From NCBI GenBank assembly GCA_964646495.1, contig CAZYEO010000001.1, positions 8,140 to 72,139 of the forward strand: a stretch of DNA of 64,000 nucleotides. The letters are read 5' to 3'. The position numbers were made by a program, and so were the translations under genes. Within the stretch, counting starts at the first letter, position 1; the number at the start of each line of letters is the position of its first letter. A model generated the notes under the pieces. The model searched no databases. It had not been told where the DNA came from and worked only from the letters and a program-made list of their open reading frames with translations. Source of the stretch: HGM05232 sp964646495 (GTDB taxonomy: Bacteria; Bacteroidota; Bacteroidia; Bacteroidales; Muribaculaceae). Shown piece after piece: positions 26,945 to 37,241 of this stretch.

Positions 26945-29900
26945 ATGAATAAAAAGATATTATGCTTATGCTTTTTGTTATTTGCGTCAATAGGTATTGC
27001 GCAAAATCTAAAAGTTCAAGGAACAGTAACGCAGGCTGAAGATGGAGAGCCTCTTGTAGGTGCTCCTGTGCTTGTAAAAGGTAATCCATCTCTATCGGTT
27101 ACAACAGATATTGATGGCAATTACATTATCAATGTGCCTATGGGAAAAACTTTAGTTTTTTCATATATAGGATGTAAACCTATTGAAAAAGTAATAAACG
27201 AATCACAACAATTAAATGTGCAACTCACAGCCGAGAGCCACATGCTCGATGAAGTTGTGGCAATAGGTTATGGAACCATGAAAAAAAGTGATTTAACGGG
27301 TGCTGTCTCAACTATATCATCCGATAAATTGCAGAAAACGCCTGCCGCCAGTCTCGCCAATGCTTTGCAAGGACAAGCAGCCGGAGTGTCAGTAAACTCT
27401 AATACCGGTCAGCCGGGCGCCGCACCCGAGGTGAGAATACGTGGTGTAGGGACTATTAATGGAGCATCACCTATATATGTAGTAGATGGAGTGATTGTAG
27501 AAGATATCTCGTTTTTGTCACCCAATGACATAGAGCACACAGAGGTGCTGAAAGATGCCTCAGCAACAGCTATTTATGGTTCGCGTGGAGCAAACGGTGT
27601 AATCATTGTTACCACTCGTGGAGGTAAAGTAAATAAAAAAACAAACATTACATTAGATGCATATATCGGTTTGCAACAACGATACCGTAAACTCGATGTA
27701 ATGAATGCAAAGCAATTTGCTGATACTTATGTGGCTATCAATGGCAATAAATCTTCGCGTAAGGTATATGAAGAACAAGGATTTAATAAATGGTTGGGAA
27801 TATATCAAGGAATAAATTCATCAATCTATCACCCTACCATATATGATGCAGAGAAAAATCCCAATGGTTTGGATTATTCTAAAATTGATACCGATTGGCA
27901 AGATGAAGTATTTCGCGATGCAATGATTCAAAATTACCACTTAGCATTTGATGGTGGTAGCGAAAAAACAACTTACTCCATGTCAGGCAGTTGGTATTCT
28001 CAGGATGGTACTATTATGGGTAGTAATTATCAGCGTTTGACGGTGCGATTAAACACTTCACATAAAGTAACTGACTGGTTGAAGATTGGAGAAAATATAT
28101 CATTTATGAGTTCTACTTCTCGTTCATCGCTCAATAATAGTGAATCGGCAGGTGCATCAATATTATCAGCAGCATTAGCAATGGCTCCGTGGGATCCTGT
28201 AAGATACCCCCAAGGTTCAGTGAATAAAAATGGTAAAGATTTAAGTGGAGGGATAAGTGCAGGTTCTAATTTTAAGAATGTAACCAATCCATATAGTATG
28301 GTTGAATATTCGCATCCTTCTAACCGTAGCGAACGATTTGTAGGCATTGTCTATGCAGAATTGACTCCTATTAAAAATCTTACTTTGCGCTCAAGCTATA
28401 GTTTTGATTATAACATAACTACAGCCAAGCTATTTAAAGATAAATATGAGGTATCAGCTTACGATAAATCGGACAAAAATTTCTTATCATCAGATATTTT
28501 CCGCTATTATAATTGGAATGTAGATAATATTGCTACTTACACCAATTCTATCAATGATCATGATTTTTCGGTTATGGCAGGACAAACTATTGAGGAATAT
28601 AACACTTATGGTATAGGTAACTCGGGTTCGTCAATTCTTAATCCAGAAGAACGTAATTGGTACTTATCGCAAGTGACCGATGATTTTGGTCGCCCAGGAG
28701 ACACTGTGGGTCGTAGTCGTAGATTCTCATTTTTAGGGCGTTTATATTACAGTTTCAAAAACCGTTATATGCTGACTGTCAATTTCCGTGCTGACGGTAG
28801 TAGCAAATTTGCTGAAAAGCCATGGGGTTATTTCCCATCTACTGCTCTTGCTTGGAGAATCAGCGAAGAATCTTTCATGAAAGATATTACTACCCTCGAC
28901 ATGTTGAAGCTTCGTGTAGGTTGGGGTAAGGTAGGTAACGATAAGATCAATGACAATGCGTTTATCCTAAACATGTTTAATCAAGGTCCATCATTTGTCG
29001 ATTATGTATTTGGTAAAGATCAACAACTTGCCAATGGTGCCACTGTACTTACATGGATAAATAATGGTGGTCACTGGGAGAATACCGAACAATGGAGTTT
29101 AGGCGTAGATTTCGGATTATGGGGATCAAGACTCACCGGGTCGGTGGATTTATTTATACGCAACACCAATGACATGCTAATTGGAGTCACTGCTCCGGCT
29201 CATGTGGGTAACCGTTATGCAGGTATGAGCAACGTTGGAACAGTGAGCAACAAAGGTGTTGAATTAACTTTGGATTATCGTAATAATATAGGTGATTTAA
29301 GTTACTCCGTTGGTGGAAACATATCATTTATCAAAAATAAAATGACCGGTCTTAATGGTGGATCACCAGTGTATGGCGGCTATTCTAATATTACAGTTGT
29401 GAATGAAGGATATCCATTATATTATTTCTGGGGATATCAATACGACGGAATGTTCCGCACAGACGAAGAAGCACTTGAATATCTTCATGGATATACTGCC
29501 AATGACATCCCTTTCCATGCCGGAGATGCTAAATATCGTGATGTTAGTGGCGATGGTAAAATCGATGATAAAGACCGTGTGGATTTAGGTTCAAGTATTC
29601 CTACCATTAATTATGGTATAAATATTGGTGCCGGCTATAAGGGATTTGATCTCCAATTATTTTTCCAAGGAGTAGGTGGAAATAAAATTTACAATCAAGT
29701 ACGCCATCGTTTAGAGAGCACAGGTACAACATCTGTTCTTTCCCCTATAATGGTTGATGCATGGACTACAAATAATCCTGATGGAACAATTCCAAACCCC
29801 AAAAACTCAATCAATTACTATGCGTCAAGCCGTTTTCTTGAGAGCGGGGCGTATTTCAGGTTGAAAAATCTGCAAATCGGTTATACTCTTCCTGCTGCAA

Positions 29901-30067
29901 TTTCAAAAAAAGCATTCTTGCAAAATTGCCGATTCTATCTTCAAGGTAGCAACCTCTTTACCATTACTAAATATAATGGTTATGATCCAGAAGTTGGCGG
30001 TGGCATAGACTATGGAAACTATCCTCAATCGCGTACTTATATCTTTGGTGTCAATATTACTTACTAA
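26945..30067 (+). CDS. SusC-like TonB-dependent glycan transporter
   Basis: This 1040-residue outer-membrane importer of oligosaccharides forms a complex with the SusD-like protein encoded 15 nt downstream. It has a signal peptide ending ASIGIAQ and a carboxypeptidase-D-regulatory-like domain (about residues 22-100). A plug follows with the SusC signature LKDASATAIYGSRGANGVIIVTTRGG, near residue 200. The large barrel ends with an aromatic terminus (FGVNITY). Given the GH16/GH3/GH81/GH128 cargo downstream, the likely substrate is beta-1,3-glucan oligosaccharides. It is the first gene of the PUL operon. Confidence 0.95.
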   Translation: MNKKILCLCFLLFASIGIAQNLKVQGTVTQAEDGEPLVGAPVLVKGNPSLSVTTDIDGNYIINVPMGKTLVFSYIGCKPIEKVINESQQLNVQLTAESHMLDEVVAIGYGTMKKSDLTGAVSTISSDKLQKTPAASLANALQGQAAGVSVNSNTGQPGAAPEVRIRGVGTINGASPIYVVDGVIVEDISFLSPNDIEHTEVLKDASATAIYGSRGANGVIIVTTRGGKVNKKTNITLDAYIGLQQRYRKLDVMNAKQFADTYVAINGNKSSRKVYEEQGFNKWLGIYQGINSSIYHPTIYDAEKNPNGLDYSKIDTDWQDEVFRDAMIQNYHLAFDGGSEKTTYSMSGSWYSQDGTIMGSNYQRLTVRLNTSHKVTDWLKIGENISFMSSTSRSSLNNSESAGASILSAALAMAPWDPVRYPQGSVNKNGKDLSGGISAGSNFKNVTNPYSMVEYSHPSNRSERFVGIVYAELTPIKNLTLRSSYSFDYNITTAKLFKDKYEVSAYDKSDKNFLSSDIFRYYNWNVDNIATYTNSINDHDFSVMAGQTIEEYNTYGIGNSGSSILNPEERNWYLSQVTDDFGRPGDTVGRSRRFSFLGRLYYSFKNRYMLTVNFRADGSSKFAEKPWGYFPSTALAWRISEESFMKDITTLDMLKLRVGWGKVGNDKINDNAFILNMFNQGPSFVDYVFGKDQQLANGATVLTWINNGGHWENTEQWSLGVDFGLWGSRLTGSVDLFIRNTNDMLIGVTAPAHVGNRYAGMSNVGTVSNKGVELTLDYRNNIGDLSYSVGGNISFIKNKMTGLNGGSPVYGGYSNITVVNEGYPLYYFWGYQYDGMFRTDEEALEYLHGYTANDIPFHAGDAKYRDVSGDGKIDDKDRVDLGSSIPTINYGINIGAGYKGFDLQLFFQGVGGNKIYNQVRHRLESTGTTSVLSPIMVDAWTTNNPDGTIPNPKNSINYYASSRFLESGAYFRLKNLQIGYTLPAAISKKAFLQNCRFYLQGSNLFTITKYNGYDPEVGGGIDYGNYPQSRTYIFGVNITY

Positions 30068-30082
30068 TAAAACTCATTAACG

Positions 30083-31690
30083 ATGAAATTTCAAAAAAAT
30101 ATATATATAGTAGCTTTTGCTTTTGGCTTGCTTATGTCGTTTTCTTCCTGTAATGGGTGGCTTAAAGAGCCATCGCCAGGCAAAACAGAATTACCCGACT
30201 TCTTTACAGGCGGAAAGGCAGCTATCCAATGTGTGAATGCAGCTTATACCCCTCTTGCATGGGAATATAATAAAACATATTGTTCGGAATGGTTTATCGG
30301 AGATATAGCATCTGATGATGCACTCAAAGGTGGACAAAATGTTGCTGACGGACAGCCATATTATGATATCGAGAACTTTAAGGTGAATGCCAATAATGAA
30401 TTGTTGCTCGATTTCTATCGTGGGCAATATCAAGGCATAGCCCGTTGTAATCTTGCAATTAAGGAGATACCTAATGTTGATCCTGATGAGGATATGACAG
30501 AAGCCCGCAAAGATTGTCTTATAGGCGAAGCTTATTTCTTGCGTGCATTATATTATTTTCGTCTTGTAAGAATATATGGAGGCGTACCATTGGTTGACTT
30601 TGTGATAGATAGTTCAGAAAAATGGCAACAACCTCGCGCTTCAAAGGAAGATGTATATAATCACATTATAATTGATCTTGCTAAAGCTAAAGATCTCCTT
30701 TGGGAGAAGTCAGCCTATGCTGATGCTGATCTTGGGCGTGCTACTCGTGGTGCAGCGATTGCAATGCTTATGAAAACGTACCTATGCATGCATGATTATG
30801 CAAATGCTTATAAATATGGCAAATTATTCATGGAGGAGGAAAATCAAAAACAATATTCTCTATGCAACAGATATTTAGACAACTTCACTCTTGCTGGTGA
30901 AAATGGTGTAGAATCTGTATTTGAAATACAATATATGGCTGAGGGTACGAGTGACTATGGAGAAGGGTTCGGGTTCACACGCGGTACATTCACCACAATA
31001 TTGGTTCGTCCTCGTCTGAGCAGTTTAGGAGGCAGAAGCGGGTGGGGGTTCAATCATCCTACCAAAAATTTATATGATGAATATGAGATAGGTGATCCTC
31101 GTCGTGAAATTACCATCGGTGTACCAAGTGAGTCTGATCTCGAAAATGTAGAAGTGTCATATTTAGGTAACTACTATTATAATTTGAAGTATTCTTATTA
31201 TGATTGGGATCTTAAACAATTTCCGGCTACCGATCATGCCACTCGTTCACCACTTAACTATAAATTGATAAGATTATCGGATGTAATGTTGATGTTTGCC
31301 GAGGCATCTGTAGAAACGGGTGATAATACAAGCGCAAAAAAGATGCTTGAGGATGTCCGTAGCCGAGCACGTCAGAATTCTGATGTAAATAATGTACTTC
31401 CTTCGTTCCCAGGCTACAATGGATATGCCGACAATTCCGATGATCTTCGTAAAGCAATCCGCCACGAGCGCCGTGTGGAGCTTGCAATGGAGGGACATCG
31501 CTGGTTCGACCTGGTACGTTGGGGCATCGCTTACGAAGTATTAGACAAGACAAACGGTTCATACCCTCGGACAGAAACTCAAGAGGCACGAGATGAAATG
31601 GCATCATTCATTCAAGGTAAAAACGAGCTATTCCCGTTGCCATCAGAAGAAATCCATCTTAATCCGATGGATCAAAACGAAGGATATTAA
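30083..31690 (+). CDS. SusD/RagB family glycan-binding lipoprotein
   Basis: This 535-residue surface lipoprotein acts as the lid of the SusC channel and binds glycan. The lipobox is SFSSC, with the lipidated cysteine at C23. The N-terminal TPR-like helices contain the family motif RADCLIGEAYFLRALYYFRLV-type (here KDCLIGEAYFLRALYYF). The C-terminal RHERRVELAMEGHRWFDLVRW block is the standard SusD signature. It directly follows susC, and a hairpin after its stop separates it from the rest of the PUL. Confidence 0.95.
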   Translation: MKFQKNIYIVAFAFGLLMSFSSCNGWLKEPSPGKTELPDFFTGGKAAIQCVNAAYTPLAWEYNKTYCSEWFIGDIASDDALKGGQNVADGQPYYDIENFKVNANNELLLDFYRGQYQGIARCNLAIKEIPNVDPDEDMTEARKDCLIGEAYFLRALYYFRLVRIYGGVPLVDFVIDSSEKWQQPRASKEDVYNHIIIDLAKAKDLLWEKSAYADADLGRATRGAAIAMLMKTYLCMHDYANAYKYGKLFMEEENQKQYSLCNRYLDNFTLAGENGVESVFEIQYMAEGTSDYGEGFGFTRGTFTTILVRPRLSSLGGRSGWGFNHPTKNLYDEYEIGDPRREITIGVPSESDLENVEVSYLGNYYYNLKYSYYDWDLKQFPATDHATRSPLNYKLIRLSDVMLMFAEASVETGDNTSAKKMLEDVRSRARQNSDVNNVLPSFPGYNGYADNSDDLRKAIRHERRVELAMEGHRWFDLVRWGIAYEVLDKTNGSYPRTETQEARDEMASFIQGKNELFPLPSEEIHLNPMDQNEGY

Positions 31691-31705
31691 TAAACTTAAA
31701 AAAGC

Positions 31706-31733
31706 AATAGGCGGATAATTCCGTCCGCCTATT
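31706..31733 (+). terminator. Intercistronic hairpin after the susD-like gene
   Basis: AATAGGCGGA pairs perfectly over 10 bp with TCCGCCTATT around an 8-nt loop, 15 nt after the stop. Only a weak T tract follows, so it may attenuate rather than end transcription. Confidence 0.65.
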
Positions 31734-31766
31734 CTAAATATTATTAACTTATAAAAATAATTTATT

Positions 31767-32738
31767 ATGAAAAAGATGACTCTTTTTGCTGCTGTGGCAG
31801 CACTCAGCATTGGTATGATCAATGCACAAGATTTTGTAACCGACAAACCCGGATTATCAGGTCCAAAAGCCGCCGGAGCTGTGTTTGACGTATTGCAATT
31901 AGATCCAATTTCGGTTGAAAGTTTGAAAACAGCAGGGAAAACAGTAAATGATTTTTCTCTTGACAACACTACTCGTTGCTGGTATATATGGACTGATACA
32001 TTTAAAGCCGGAGAATCGAGCAATCCTGGTGTTGATGATCAAACAGAAGGATATATATCAATGGAAGTACTAAATCAAGGATGGTCGGGTGCAGGTTTTT
32101 GTATTCTTGATGGATCGCCGATTGATTTGTCACATGTAAGCGAGGATACGCATTTCCATATGGGTCTTAATACATATAATGCTCCTGCAAGTGTAGCAGT
32201 AATAGCGTTTGATGGTAAAGATTTTGCAGATCCTAAAAACCCTGTTGCATCAGCACCATTTAAAGGTTCAGTAGGTAAAACTGCTTTTGTTGATAATGGA
32301 GCTACTTTTCCTCTTCTTGGTAATTTTGGAACAGGAGAAAATGAAGGTGAATGGGTAGCTATAGATATTACGCTTAAAGATATGAAAAAAATGTGGCCGT
32401 CTTTTAATTTTAATGGCACGAAAGCATGGGCAGGTAACATCTTTGCTATTTTAGCAGGTGGCGTTCCTGGAACCGCTGTACAAATTGATGCCGTATATTT
32501 TTATACTCCAAGCGGAAGTGGTAGCGTAGGTAGCATATCATCTGATGATGTAGCTATCATAGTTTCAGATAAGACTATCAGTGCAGCAGGAACAGATAAT
32601 GCACCTATGCAATTGATAAATATGGGTGGTCAAACCGTGAAAACTTCTAACACTTCAATTATGGGTGTTGAGAATATTGCTAACGGTATTTACATCGTAA
32701 AAACTGCCGGTGTTACTAAAAAGGTAATTATTAAATAA
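31767..32738 (+). CDS. Putative PUL surface glycan-binding protein with T9SS-like C-terminus
   Basis: The product is a 323-residue secreted protein with signal peptide MKKMTLFAAVAALSIGMINAQ. The middle (residues 40-250) is a beta-rich jelly-roll-like domain with many aromatic residues (CWYIWTDTF, GWSGAGFCIL, HFHMGLNTY), suitable for sugar binding. I do not recognise a named family. The C-terminus (MQLINMGGQTVKT...GVENIANGIYIVKTAGVTKKVIIK) is a T9SS-type sorting domain. Its position right after susD is where surface glycan-binding proteins normally lie in PULs, which is the basis for the functional suggestion. It has no lipobox, so attachment would be through T9SS. Confidence 0.6.
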   Translation: MKKMTLFAAVAALSIGMINAQDFVTDKPGLSGPKAAGAVFDVLQLDPISVESLKTAGKTVNDFSLDNTTRCWYIWTDTFKAGESSNPGVDDQTEGYISMEVLNQGWSGAGFCILDGSPIDLSHVSEDTHFHMGLNTYNAPASVAVIAFDGKDFADPKNPVASAPFKGSVGKTAFVDNGATFPLLGNFGTGENEGEWVAIDITLKDMKKMWPSFNFNGTKAWAGNIFAILAGGVPGTAVQIDAVYFYTPSGSGSVGSISSDDVAIIVSDKTISAAGTDNAPMQLINMGGQTVKTSNTSIMGVENIANGIYIVKTAGVTKKVIIK

Positions 32739-32759
32739 TAGTATGATTTAGTTTTACAG

Positions 32760-32792
32760 AAGTGGCGGACTAATTATGTTTGCCCGCCACTT
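32760..32792 (+). terminator. Terminator-like hairpin within the PUL
   Basis: AAGTGGCGG pairs with CCGCCACTT around a 15-nt loop, followed by a T run. It lies between the binding protein gene and the first GH16 gene. Confidence 0.75.
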
Positions 32793-32897
32793 TTTTACCT
32801 ATACATATCTATATACAACTATATTCTAATGAAACACATGCTATTGCTCGCATGTCAATGAGCATAATTTATATAATTCTTAACAATAATAATTCTA

Positions 32898-34082
32898 ATG
32901 AAATCCATATATCTACTTTTCTGTGTACTAATCGGTTTTTTCTCTTCTGCCACAATTCTTGCTGCCAACGATCAAAATGGCTCCGGAGAGACTGATGGAT
33001 ATAAGTTGGTGTGGCAAGATCTTTTTGATGCTTCAGAAATCAATCCTATGCGCTGGGAAATAGAAGTAAATGGTGAGGGGGGTGGTAATAATGAATTACA
33101 GTATTACACCGACGACGATAAAAATGTGCGTCTTGCTAAAGATGCAGATGGCAATGGTTGCCTTATACTTTCGGCTATAAGAGAATCATATTTAGGAAAA
33201 AACTTCACATCAGGGCGTATAATATCTAAAAACCGTATTGCATTCACGCATGGTAAAATAGAAGCATCTATTAAACTTCCAAACACAGCCAATGGATTAT
33301 GGCCGGCATTTTGGATGATGGGAAATGATTTCGACATGGTAGGGTGGCCGAAGTGTGGCGAAATAGATATAATGGAATTTGGTAACATTACCGGAATAAA
33401 CGCCGGCACACAAGATCGTTATTTTAATGGCGCATGCCACTGGGGACCATCTTGGGAAAATCATCCAATGTATGCAAATGCCATTACCAATGAGTATAGT
33501 TTGCAAGATGGACAATTTCATCTTTATACCCTTATTTGGACTGAGAATAAGATAACAATGTATGTGGATTATGATAAAAATCCTACAAAAAAGCCATATT
33601 ACGAAATGGATATTACCTATCAAGGTGAAAACATTTGGTCGCCGAGCAATTATTTTCATAAAGAAAATTTCATATTATTCAATCTTGCTGTGGGTGGTAA
33701 TTTTACAGGCATACACAATGCTGACAGAATTACAGCATTAGGGTCAGCAAAAGGGAGTGTGGCTAATATGTATGTAAACTATGTTCGGATTTATCAAAAA
33801 GGGACTCCCGATGAATCTACTAATTTTCAAGATGCCGGAGATTCTCCTGCCGGAATCAATGAAATTGAAATCGATAAGGATAACTCAATTATGATATGTA
33901 CATCCAATAAAGTAACATTACCATTTGTGGCAAAATTCACTGTATATGATATGTTGGGAGGTAAAGTATTAGAAGAGCAAAGTTCATATATACTACTCGA
34001 CAATTTATCATCTGGAATTTATATCGTGAAAGCTGTAGCCGAAAATGGTAGTGTATATACAAATAAGGTAATAAAAAAATAA
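32898..34082 (+). CDS. GH16 endo-beta-1,3-glucanase (laminarinase) with T9SS C-terminus
   Basis: This secreted 394-residue endo-glucanase has a signal peptide ending TILAAN. The GH16 domain (about residues 35-285) contains GLWPAFWMMG and the catalytic GEIDIME, with nucleophile E155, helper D157 and acid/base E160. The beta-bulge spacing E-x-D-x-x-E is that of laminarinases. The LFNLAVGGNF strand also fits. Residues 310-394 form a T9SS-type sorting domain ending SGIYIVKAVAENGSVYTNKVIKK. The second GH16 gene follows after 24 nt, and the two catalytic domains are clearly paralogous (shared KNFTSGRI, TANGLWPAFWMMG). Confidence 0.93.
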   Translation: MKSIYLLFCVLIGFFSSATILAANDQNGSGETDGYKLVWQDLFDASEINPMRWEIEVNGEGGGNNELQYYTDDDKNVRLAKDADGNGCLILSAIRESYLGKNFTSGRIISKNRIAFTHGKIEASIKLPNTANGLWPAFWMMGNDFDMVGWPKCGEIDIMEFGNITGINAGTQDRYFNGACHWGPSWENHPMYANAITNEYSLQDGQFHLYTLIWTENKITMYVDYDKNPTKKPYYEMDITYQGENIWSPSNYFHKENFILFNLAVGGNFTGIHNADRITALGSAKGSVANMYVNYVRIYQKGTPDESTNFQDAGDSPAGINEIEIDKDNSIMICTSNKVTLPFVAKFTVYDMLGGKVLEEQSSYILLDNLSSGIYIVKAVAENGSVYTNKVIKK

Positions 34083-34106
34083 AAAAATTAAGATAAAGCG
34101 ATATAT

Positions 34107-34979
34107 ATGAAGGTAATAAATGTTTTGGGGTTATTATTTTTTTTCATGGTTGCTCCTGTTGCTCACAGCATCGAACCATCAAAAATGGTGGGGTATACTC
34201 TCACATGGAGTGATGAATTTGATGGAGATAGCATAGATCGCGCTGCTTGGAACATTGAACATAATGGTTCGGGCTGTGGTAACAGAGAGTTACAATTTTA
34301 TGTTGATGATAGTGCTAATGTTGATGTGAAAAACGGAAATTTAATACTTACAGCATTAAAAAAAGATTTTGAAGGCAAAAATTTCACATCGGGCCGTATT
34401 AATACATGTGGTAAAGTAAGGTTTACTTATGGGATAATAGAGGCAAAAATTAAGATTCCACCCACAGCCAATGGGTTGTGGCCGGCATTTTGGATGATGG
34501 GTGATGATATAACCAATAATGGATGGCCATTTTGTGGAGAGATTGATATATTAGAAATGGGACATTCCAACGGTATAGAGTCTGATAATCAAGATAAATT
34601 GTTTAATGGTGCCCTGCATTGGGGCAATCCTGCTGATGGACATAAACAATTGGTAGGAGATAGGGTCAATGATTATAGTTTACAAGATGATCATTATCAT
34701 GTATTTTATACCGTATGGACTCCTGAGAAAATTGAGATGTATATTGATGATAATCCAAAGCCTTATCTTACGGTTGATATCTCAGATGACACAAATAAAT
34801 CATCGGTAGGGTATTATTTTCATAAGCCTAATTTTATTTTATTCAATTTGGCTGTGGGTGGTGGTTTCCCTTCCCTCTATGATGCCGATAAAATAACTGG
34901 GCTTGATGATGGAAGAGCTTCGATGGTGGTCGATTATGTGAGAGTATATCAAAAAGAAAATACAGTGTTATTAAATTAA
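34107..34979 (+). CDS. GH16 beta-1,3-glucanase, single-domain paralogue
   Basis: This 290-residue exported enzyme (signal peptide ending VAHSIE) consists only of the GH16 domain. The catalytic motif is GEIDILE, with E145, D147 and E150, and the FILFNLAVGGGFP strand is present. Unlike its upstream paralogue it lacks the C-terminal sorting domain, so it may stay in the periplasm and act on shorter oligosaccharides after import. That location is inferred. It is separated from the neighbouring PUL genes by 24 and 19 nt. Confidence 0.92.
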   Translation: MKVINVLGLLFFFMVAPVAHSIEPSKMVGYTLTWSDEFDGDSIDRAAWNIEHNGSGCGNRELQFYVDDSANVDVKNGNLILTALKKDFEGKNFTSGRINTCGKVRFTYGIIEAKIKIPPTANGLWPAFWMMGDDITNNGWPFCGEIDILEMGHSNGIESDNQDKLFNGALHWGNPADGHKQLVGDRVNDYSLQDDHYHVFYTVWTPEKIEMYIDDNPKPYLTVDISDDTNKSSVGYYFHKPNFILFNLAVGGGFPSLYDADKITGLDDGRASMVVDYVRVYQKENTVLLN

Positions 34980-34998
34980 AAATCGAATATTATACATT

Positions 34999-37224
34999 AT
35001 GAATAAATTTATTTTTGTTTCGTTTTTGCTTATTTCTTCCCTCTTTAACTCCATAGCGGCAACAGTCGCAGATACTGAGAAGAAGATAGACGTACTGCTG
35101 AGTAAAATGACGTTGACCGAGAAGATAGGACAACTTAATCAATTGTCGGGTGATAATTATAATAAGGATATTGCCGACAAAGTGAAAAAAGGGGATGTCG
35201 GATCTATTCTCAATATTGTGGATGCTAATATAGTGAATAAGCTACAATATGATGCTGTTAAAAATAGTCGTTTGGGTATCCCCTTGGTTTTTGCTCGCGA
35301 TGTGATTCATGGATTTAAAACCATCTTTCCTATCCCATTGGGGCAAGCAGCTACTTGGAATCCGTCATTGGTAGAAGATGGGGCTCGCATAGCAGCCGAT
35401 GAAGCATCGTCGGTGGGTATCCGTTGGACTTTTTCACCTATGCTCGATGTTTCTCGTGATGCTCGTTGGGGTCGTATTGCTGAGTCGTTTGGCGAAGATA
35501 CTTATTTGACTTCCGTTTTAGGTGTTGCAATGATAAAGGGATATCAAGGGGATGATTTGACTAAACCCAACACTATGGCTGCATGTGCAAAACACTTTGC
35601 CGGATATGGTGCGTCTGAAAGTGGTAAAGATTACAACACTACTTGGATTCCTGAGAACCTATTGCGCGATGTTTATTTGCCCCCTTTTGAAGCAGCTGTT
35701 GAAGCCGGTGCTGCTACATTTATGTGCTCATTTAATGATATTAATGGGGTCCCATCATCGGGCAACAGTCATTTGCTTCGCGATATATTAAGAGGCGAAT
35801 GGAAATATACAGGAATGATGGTGAGCGACTGGGGATCGATACAGCAAATGATTCCTCATGGATTCTGTACAGATCTTAAAGATGCAGCCCTTAAATCGGC
35901 TCTTGCAGGTGTAGACATGGATATGGAAAGCCATGCCTATTCTAAATACCTTCAGCAACTTATTGATGAAAAGAAAATCGATGTGAAAGTAATCGATGAA
36001 TTAGTGCGCAATGTGTTGCGCTTGAAATTCAACTTAGGTCTGTTTGATAATCCGTATGTGGATATAAAGCAGAGCAACAAATTTTATTCGCCTGAGGCTC
36101 TTGAAAAAGCCCGTATTGCCGCCGAAGAAGGAACTATATTATTAAAGAATACAGGAATACTTCCTCTCTCGTCATCAACTAAGAAAATAGCTGTGGTAGG
36201 CCCTATGATGAATGCTCAGCACGACCAAGCCGGGACATGGAGTTTTGACCTTGAAAAGGAACATTGTATAACGCCATTGACATCCCTTATCCAAATGTAT
36301 GGTAAAGATGCCATAATATCTGCTCCCGGGCTTGAATATAGCCGTGACATGAGTGAAAAAGGATTTGCAGATGCTGTCAATGCGGCACGCCAAGCAGATG
36401 TAGTGTTAATGTTTGCTGGTGAAGAAGCTGTGTTGTCGGGCGAAGCACATTGTCGTGCAGATATATCTCTACCGGGAGCACAAACTAAACTCTTAGAAAC
36501 TCTTAAAGCCACTGGCAAACCGATTGTGTTGGTTATTCAGACAGGTCGTCCAATGACTATTGCTCATGAAACAGACCTTGCCGATGCAGTTCTCTATACA
36601 TTCCATGCCGGAACAATGTTCGGACCGGCTCTTGCAAATATGATTTCAGGTAAAGTTTCACCGTCGGGTAAGCTCCCGGTAAGTCTTGCATATATGGTGG
36701 GTCAAATGCCACTGTATTATGCACATAAAAACACAGGTCGTCCTGCCGAAAATATTGTGTATATAAATGATATCGAACGCGAAGCAGGTCAAACATCCAC
36801 TGGATGTACAAGTTTTTATCTCGATGCCGGTGACGGTGCATTATTTCCATTTGGATATGGATTGTCATATACCACTTTTGAATATGGAGATGTACGTCTT
36901 TCTTCAAATAAAATGACTACTGATGGAGCAATCACGGTAACTTGCAGTGTTACCAATACCGGAAAAATGGAGTGTGCAGAAACTGCTCAATTATATGTTC
37001 GTGATATTGTGGGCTCACTTATTCGTCCTGTGAAAGAGCTTAAAGGTTTTGAAAAAATCAGATTGAAACCGGGAGAAACGCGCAATGTCTCATTTACGCT
37101 CAATGCAAAAGATCTTGGGTTCAATCAACTTAATTCTACTAAAATAGTAGAACCCGGAGATTTCAATGTGTGGGTAGCCGCTAATAGCGCATCGGGTAAT
37201 CCAGCTAAATTTAAAATTTACTAA
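34999..37224 (+). CDS. GH3 beta-glucosidase (BglX-like)
   Basis: This 741-residue exo-acting beta-glucosidase is probably periplasmic (signal peptide ending NSIAAT). The GH3 TIM-barrel includes DVIHGFKTIFPIPLGQAATWNP and KHFAGYGASESGKDYN. The nucleophile is D277 in MMVSDWGS. The alpha/beta sandwich domain (about residues 385-600) and the C-terminal fibronectin-like domain (TNTGKMECAETAQLYVRD onward) are complete. In the PUL it would convert laminari-oligosaccharides to glucose. It has no T9SS domain, in keeping with periplasmic action. Confidence 0.95.
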   Translation: MNKFIFVSFLLISSLFNSIAATVADTEKKIDVLLSKMTLTEKIGQLNQLSGDNYNKDIADKVKKGDVGSILNIVDANIVNKLQYDAVKNSRLGIPLVFARDVIHGFKTIFPIPLGQAATWNPSLVEDGARIAADEASSVGIRWTFSPMLDVSRDARWGRIAESFGEDTYLTSVLGVAMIKGYQGDDLTKPNTMAACAKHFAGYGASESGKDYNTTWIPENLLRDVYLPPFEAAVEAGAATFMCSFNDINGVPSSGNSHLLRDILRGEWKYTGMMVSDWGSIQQMIPHGFCTDLKDAALKSALAGVDMDMESHAYSKYLQQLIDEKKIDVKVIDELVRNVLRLKFNLGLFDNPYVDIKQSNKFYSPEALEKARIAAEEGTILLKNTGILPLSSSTKKIAVVGPMMNAQHDQAGTWSFDLEKEHCITPLTSLIQMYGKDAIISAPGLEYSRDMSEKGFADAVNAARQADVVLMFAGEEAVLSGEAHCRADISLPGAQTKLLETLKATGKPIVLVIQTGRPMTIAHETDLADAVLYTFHAGTMFGPALANMISGKVSPSGKLPVSLAYMVGQMPLYYAHKNTGRPAENIVYINDIEREAGQTSTGCTSFYLDAGDGALFPFGYGLSYTTFEYGDVRLSSNKMTTDGAITVTCSVTNTGKMECAETAQLYVRDIVGSLIRPVKELKGFEKIRLKPGETRNVSFTLNAKDLGFNQLNSTKIVEPGDFNVWVAANSASGNPAKFKIY

Positions 37225-37241
37225 TCTAAATTATTTTGTTG

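Noticed and set aside
32780..32995. A 71-codon plus-strand frame before the first GH16 gene
   Set aside because: It starts in the terminator loop and overlaps the GH16 signal peptide in another frame, with no start context.
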